Of a stretch of DNA of 64,000 nucleotides, positions 61,546-64,000 are shown one piece after another. The first letter of the stretch is position 1. Each line of letters begins with the position of its first letter. Source of the DNA: Olleya aquimaris (GTDB taxonomy: Bacteria; Bacteroidota; Bacteroidia; Flavobacteriales; Flavobacteriaceae); assembly GCF_003259525.1 (NCBI RefSeq), contig NZ_QLLO01000003.1, positions 186,748 to 250,747 on the forward strand. The letters are read 5' to 3'. Made by a program: the position numbers and the translations under genes. Under the pieces are notes generated by a model. It saw only the letters and a program-made list of their open reading frames with translations, was not told the origin of the DNA and did not search any database.

Positions 61546-62862
61546 CTAGTCAGATTCCTCTTTATCGTTTTTATATTCTGTTTCCTTAATTTCTTCCTTG
61601 TATTTATTATTATCTCTGTTAATAATATCGTCTATTTTACTGGCTAAATACATGTGTGCGCCAGCAGAATTTTTATTCAACACATTAGTCATTAAACACA
61701 CAATATACTTTACGTTGTTAGGGTGTTCTACGATAATTACAGAATTCATATAATTAAATACGTTTCCAGCATAATCCTTACAATTTGGGTTTTTAGTTCG
61801 ATCGCATTTGTAAAAACTTCCGGATTTAAAATAGACTGCAGCACTATCTAATCTAGAAGATCTTGCATAACGTATTCTACGGTCTGTAGAGTACATCAAT
61901 CGTTTCATTTCTAAGCTAGATTTTTCGTCAATCACTTTTCCTTGCTCTAGCTGTACTAAAAATTTCATTAAGCCTTTTGGTGTCCCGATACTACCTCCTT
62001 TTCTACCTACATATTTTCCAGGTCCTCTAGTAAACAGACCTCCTAGTCTCCAATCGTTTTCAGAAATTCCTAATTCACGTAACGGATCGTTTACCACACT
62101 ATGTGCTAAATTGGTTAGTGAGTCTCTAGGCGTTTCTTTAAAGTATTGCTCTGCTCTTTCTTCGGTTAAATTTACATAATCAGGTCCAAAAGCAGCCATT
62201 AACATCGCTTCACGATACATGACACTTGCTGCTCCGTTATTACTTACAGAGACCATATGATCTAACCACTCGTATAACGAAAACACATCACTTGCAACCA
62301 CTTGGCGTTTAACAAGTTTATCTTTTTCAATATCGTAAATAGGAATGGTATGGTGGTCTCCTGTTCCCCAATATCTAGCAGACACATGTATGTCTCTTAA
62401 ATACATCGTGCGCTCTTCCCAAGAGTCTGGACAAATTTTAGCCATTTGGTCCATAACTGCCAATAATACCGCTAATTTACCAACACTTCCTGGTTGATAG
62501 CCTGCATTTTCATTAAAAGCTGCATAACGTAATTTATCTGGATTAGACATGTCCATAATACTAGCAGAATAGCCAGCACCAGGAAATAGTCTGTTCATGT
62601 CTCGTGCAAATTCTTTGTCCTCGACTAATAACTCATTAATACTATCATCAACCTCTAAAAGATTTAATTTAATATCCTTTAAACCCAAATATGCACCATG
62701 AGGGATACGGTTGTATTTAACACCTTCTAGTTGCATTTTTCGAAGTTGATACAATCGTTTAATACCTGTTGACTCGTATCCATCAATAGGATAAGGTGTG
62801 GTAGTAAAACTGAAAGATATTGTAATAACTAGTAGAATTCCTATGTAAAATAACTGTTTCAT
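61546..62862 (-). CDS. Exported serine hydrolase, class A beta-lactamase fold
   Basis: 438 aa. Signal peptide MKQLFYIGILLVITISFSFT. Active-site motifs S126-VGK129, S207-N-N and KSG (VYFKSGSFYKC) match those of the 57693 gene. The region before S126 and an insert around 240-300 make it longer than ordinary beta-lactamases, and the C-terminus is charged. It ends 1 bp from the stop of the convergent HEAT-repeat transporter. It may hydrolyse cell-wall or peptide substrates; antibiotic resistance is not implied. The gene follows the PEP/pyruvate-binding gene by 4 bp. Confidence 0.82.
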   Translation of the reverse strand: MKQLFYIGILLVITISFSFTTTPYPIDGYESTGIKRLYQLRKMQLEGVKYNRIPHGAYLGLKDIKLNLLEVDDSINELLVEDKEFARDMNRLFPGAGYSASIMDMSNPDKLRYAAFNENAGYQPGSVGKLAVLLAVMDQMAKICPDSWEERTMYLRDIHVSARYWGTGDHHTIPIYDIEKDKLVKRQVVASDVFSLYEWLDHMVSVSNNGAASVMYREAMLMAAFGPDYVNLTEERAEQYFKETPRDSLTNLAHSVVNDPLRELGISENDWRLGGLFTRGPGKYVGRKGGSIGTPKGLMKFLVQLEQGKVIDEKSSLEMKRLMYSTDRRIRYARSSRLDSAAVYFKSGSFYKCDRTKNPNCKDYAGNVFNYMNSVIIVEHPNNVKYIVCLMTNVLNKNSAGAHMYLASKIDDIINRDNNKYKEEIKETEYKNDKEESD

Positions 62863-62866
62863 AGTA

Positions 62867-64000
62867 CTATAATTTGGTGTTTAAACTTATTAATTGATTG
62901 GTGTCTGTTTTAGTAGAAATGGATGCTAAATACTCAGAGCTTTTAGCTTGTTTGTTTTCTACAAATGGTCGTATTTGAAACAACCACAGTTTATCATCTT
63001 TAAAACCAAACTCGACATCATAAGCTTGATTTTTATTATCAGAATGTCCCGCCATTAGCTGTCTTATTTTAATTGCTAATTGTCTGATATCTTTGATGTT
63101 TTTTTCATTTAAAATAGGACGCTCAAAAGAGGTGTAATACTTTTTGGTTCCTCCAGTAACAGGTAAGCGTATATATTCTGGTTGTCGTGCTGGAGCTAAT
63201 AATAGGTTGTCCTTTGTAGTAATTAGTCTTGTTTCTGCCATTTGACCATCTACTGCTCCTCCTGCTCCACGACTAAATGCTACTGTTAAATCATTATCGT
63301 TACCAGAGTTAATCCCTTTTGTAATCATAACACCAGAATAATCCACATCTACACTTGGGATTATTAAAATTGAAGGAAATACATTTTCTGGATTGGACAG
63401 GTATTTTTGTCGCCATTTAAAACTTCGTTCAGTGTAAGCCGAAGCCCAGACGTGCTTAACGCCTTCAATAATTTTATCTTCATCCTTAATATTAAATAAG
63501 GTTAGGTTTAAACCTGCGCCTGTAAACTCTTTTAAATCCTCCATATTGGTATCGCTTCTTAAAAAGACAGGCACGTTTCCTATGGAATTTTTGAATACCG
63601 ATTTAAATTGTTGTCTTAAGTCTGACACAAAACTCTCGTCTAACGGAATCTCTAAAATAGCTTTGTGTAATTTGTCTAATGCCTTTAGCTGAAAAGCTTC
63701 AATGTTTTCTTCAGATTGACCCTGAGATTTCATAGCATTCGCCTCTTTAAACGTATCGTTTAAGTACGTCCAATAACTTTTATTTTGATTAGGCATCTCT
63801 TTATTCATATGAGATCTAAATATCCCAAACGGAATAATTAAACCCTCTACTACCTGTTCTGGAAATTGCTTTTTTAACTCTCCTAAATTCGCTGCTTTAG
63901 GTCCACACAGTTTTCCAGAATCTGAGGCATCAACTTCTCTCATATTTACCACAGTATTTACATCTAGCCTAATATCTTTTGTTGGGACTTCTATAACATT
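62867..64000 (-). CDS. PEP/pyruvate-binding domain protein (C-terminal part, cut by window edge)
   Basis: The frame stays open to the right edge of the window, so the true start lies beyond 64000; a GTG at 63952 is internal. The visible 377 residues hold the N-terminal ATP-binding domain of PEP synthase/pyruvate phosphate dikinase: GPKAANLGELKKQFPE, PVFLRSDTNMEDLKEFTGAGLN, then AFSRGAGGAVDGQMAETRL and the terminal YDVEFGFKDDKLWLFQIRP. As this domain is at the C-terminal end, the phosphohistidine swivel and PEP domains of a standard PpsA are absent after it. It shares a strand with the 438-aa hydrolase (4-bp gap). Function uncertain. Confidence 0.8.
   Translation of the reverse strand, partial: NVIEVPTKDIRLDVNTVVNMREVDASDSGKLCGPKAANLGELKKQFPEQVVEGLIIPFGIFRSHMNKEMPNQNKSYWTYLNDTFKEANAMKSQGQSEENIEAFQLKALDKLHKAILEIPLDESFVSDLRQQFKSVFKNSIGNVPVFLRSDTNMEDLKEFTGAGLNLTLFNIKDEDKIIEGVKHVWASAYTERSFKWRQKYLSNPENVFPSILIIPSVDVDYSGVMITKGINSGNDNDLTVAFSRGAGGAVDGQMAETRLITTKDNLLLAPARQPEYIRLPVTGGTKKYYTSFERPILNEKNIKDIRQLAIKIRQLMAGHSDNKNQAYDVEFGFKDDKLWLFQIRPFVENKQAKSSEYLASISTKTDTNQLISLNTKL

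Overview
The window looks like chromosome of a marine-type member of the Flavobacteriaceae (Bacteroidetes). Supporting signs are the strongly AT-rich sequence, start regions without Shine-Dalgarno motifs, -7 boxes of the TAnnTTTG type, a T9SS type A C-terminal sorting domain, a TonB-dependent receptor with a carboxypeptidase-regulatory-like N-terminus, and small families known to me only from this group (Lacal_2735, DUF6452/DUF6048, DUF4294). Genus assignment is not possible from the sequence alone. No tRNA, rRNA or CRISPR array was seen.

Layout. 1-3.4 kb: GIN-domain surface proteins, a UMF1/Atg22-like transporter and an M48 lipoprotein protease. 3.5-10.7 kb: a glycogen operon read leftward (glgA-glgC-glgB, then a GH31 alpha-glucosidase). 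10.8-20.4 kb: housekeeping genes (two overlapping msrB genes, NDH-2, dihydrolipoyl dehydrogenase, aroQ, a small beta-barrel, xerD, a PAS histidine kinase, RNase Y, a 6S-like RNA, zapA and a ZapB-like coiled coil). 20.6-31.7 kb: cell-envelope genes (M23 peptidase, TonB receptor, TSP3-repeat lipoprotein, tail-fiber/S74 protein, T9SS cargo) mixed with a hydrolase, a cysteine desulfurase and an Smr protein. 31.8-41.4 kb: ornithine aminotransferase, RlmD, DUF6452/DUF6048, an acyltransferase, a phosphoethanolamine-transferase-like enzyme, a THUMP methyltransferase, a second methyltransferase and a ZIP transporter.

41.4-48.4 kb is the accessory region. It begins with a palindromic repeat and a 7-bp tandem repeat before a DUF4268 gene. 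A cassette of about 6.07 kb (42253-48325) follows, bounded by 25-bp imperfect inverted repeats (21 of 25 matching). It carries four overlapping genes: a chimera of RNA-polymerase-alpha-CTD-like, sigma-70-region-4-like and HARE-HTH-like modules; a 60-aa protein; a DndD/SbcC-like SMC ATPase; and an apparent fusion of a DndE-like domain to a HerA/FtsK-type motor ATPase. No DndB, DndC, DndA, nuclease or integrase gene lies in it. It is the best candidate here for an undescribed DNA-modification or defence system.

48.4-64 kb returns to core content: NTF2-like protein, hemolysin III/PAQR, DUF4294, M42 peptidase, class V aminotransferase, NUDIX, PrsW, and a biotin-dependent acyl-CoA carboxylase operon (carrier, biotin carboxylase, carboxyltransferase) behind a palindromic operator candidate. 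The window ends with two beta-lactamase-fold serine hydrolases around an ATP/ADP-carrier-like protein with HEAT repeats, next to a PEP/pyruvate-binding protein cut by the window edge.

All functional calls come from reading motifs and recalling families; no database search was possible.
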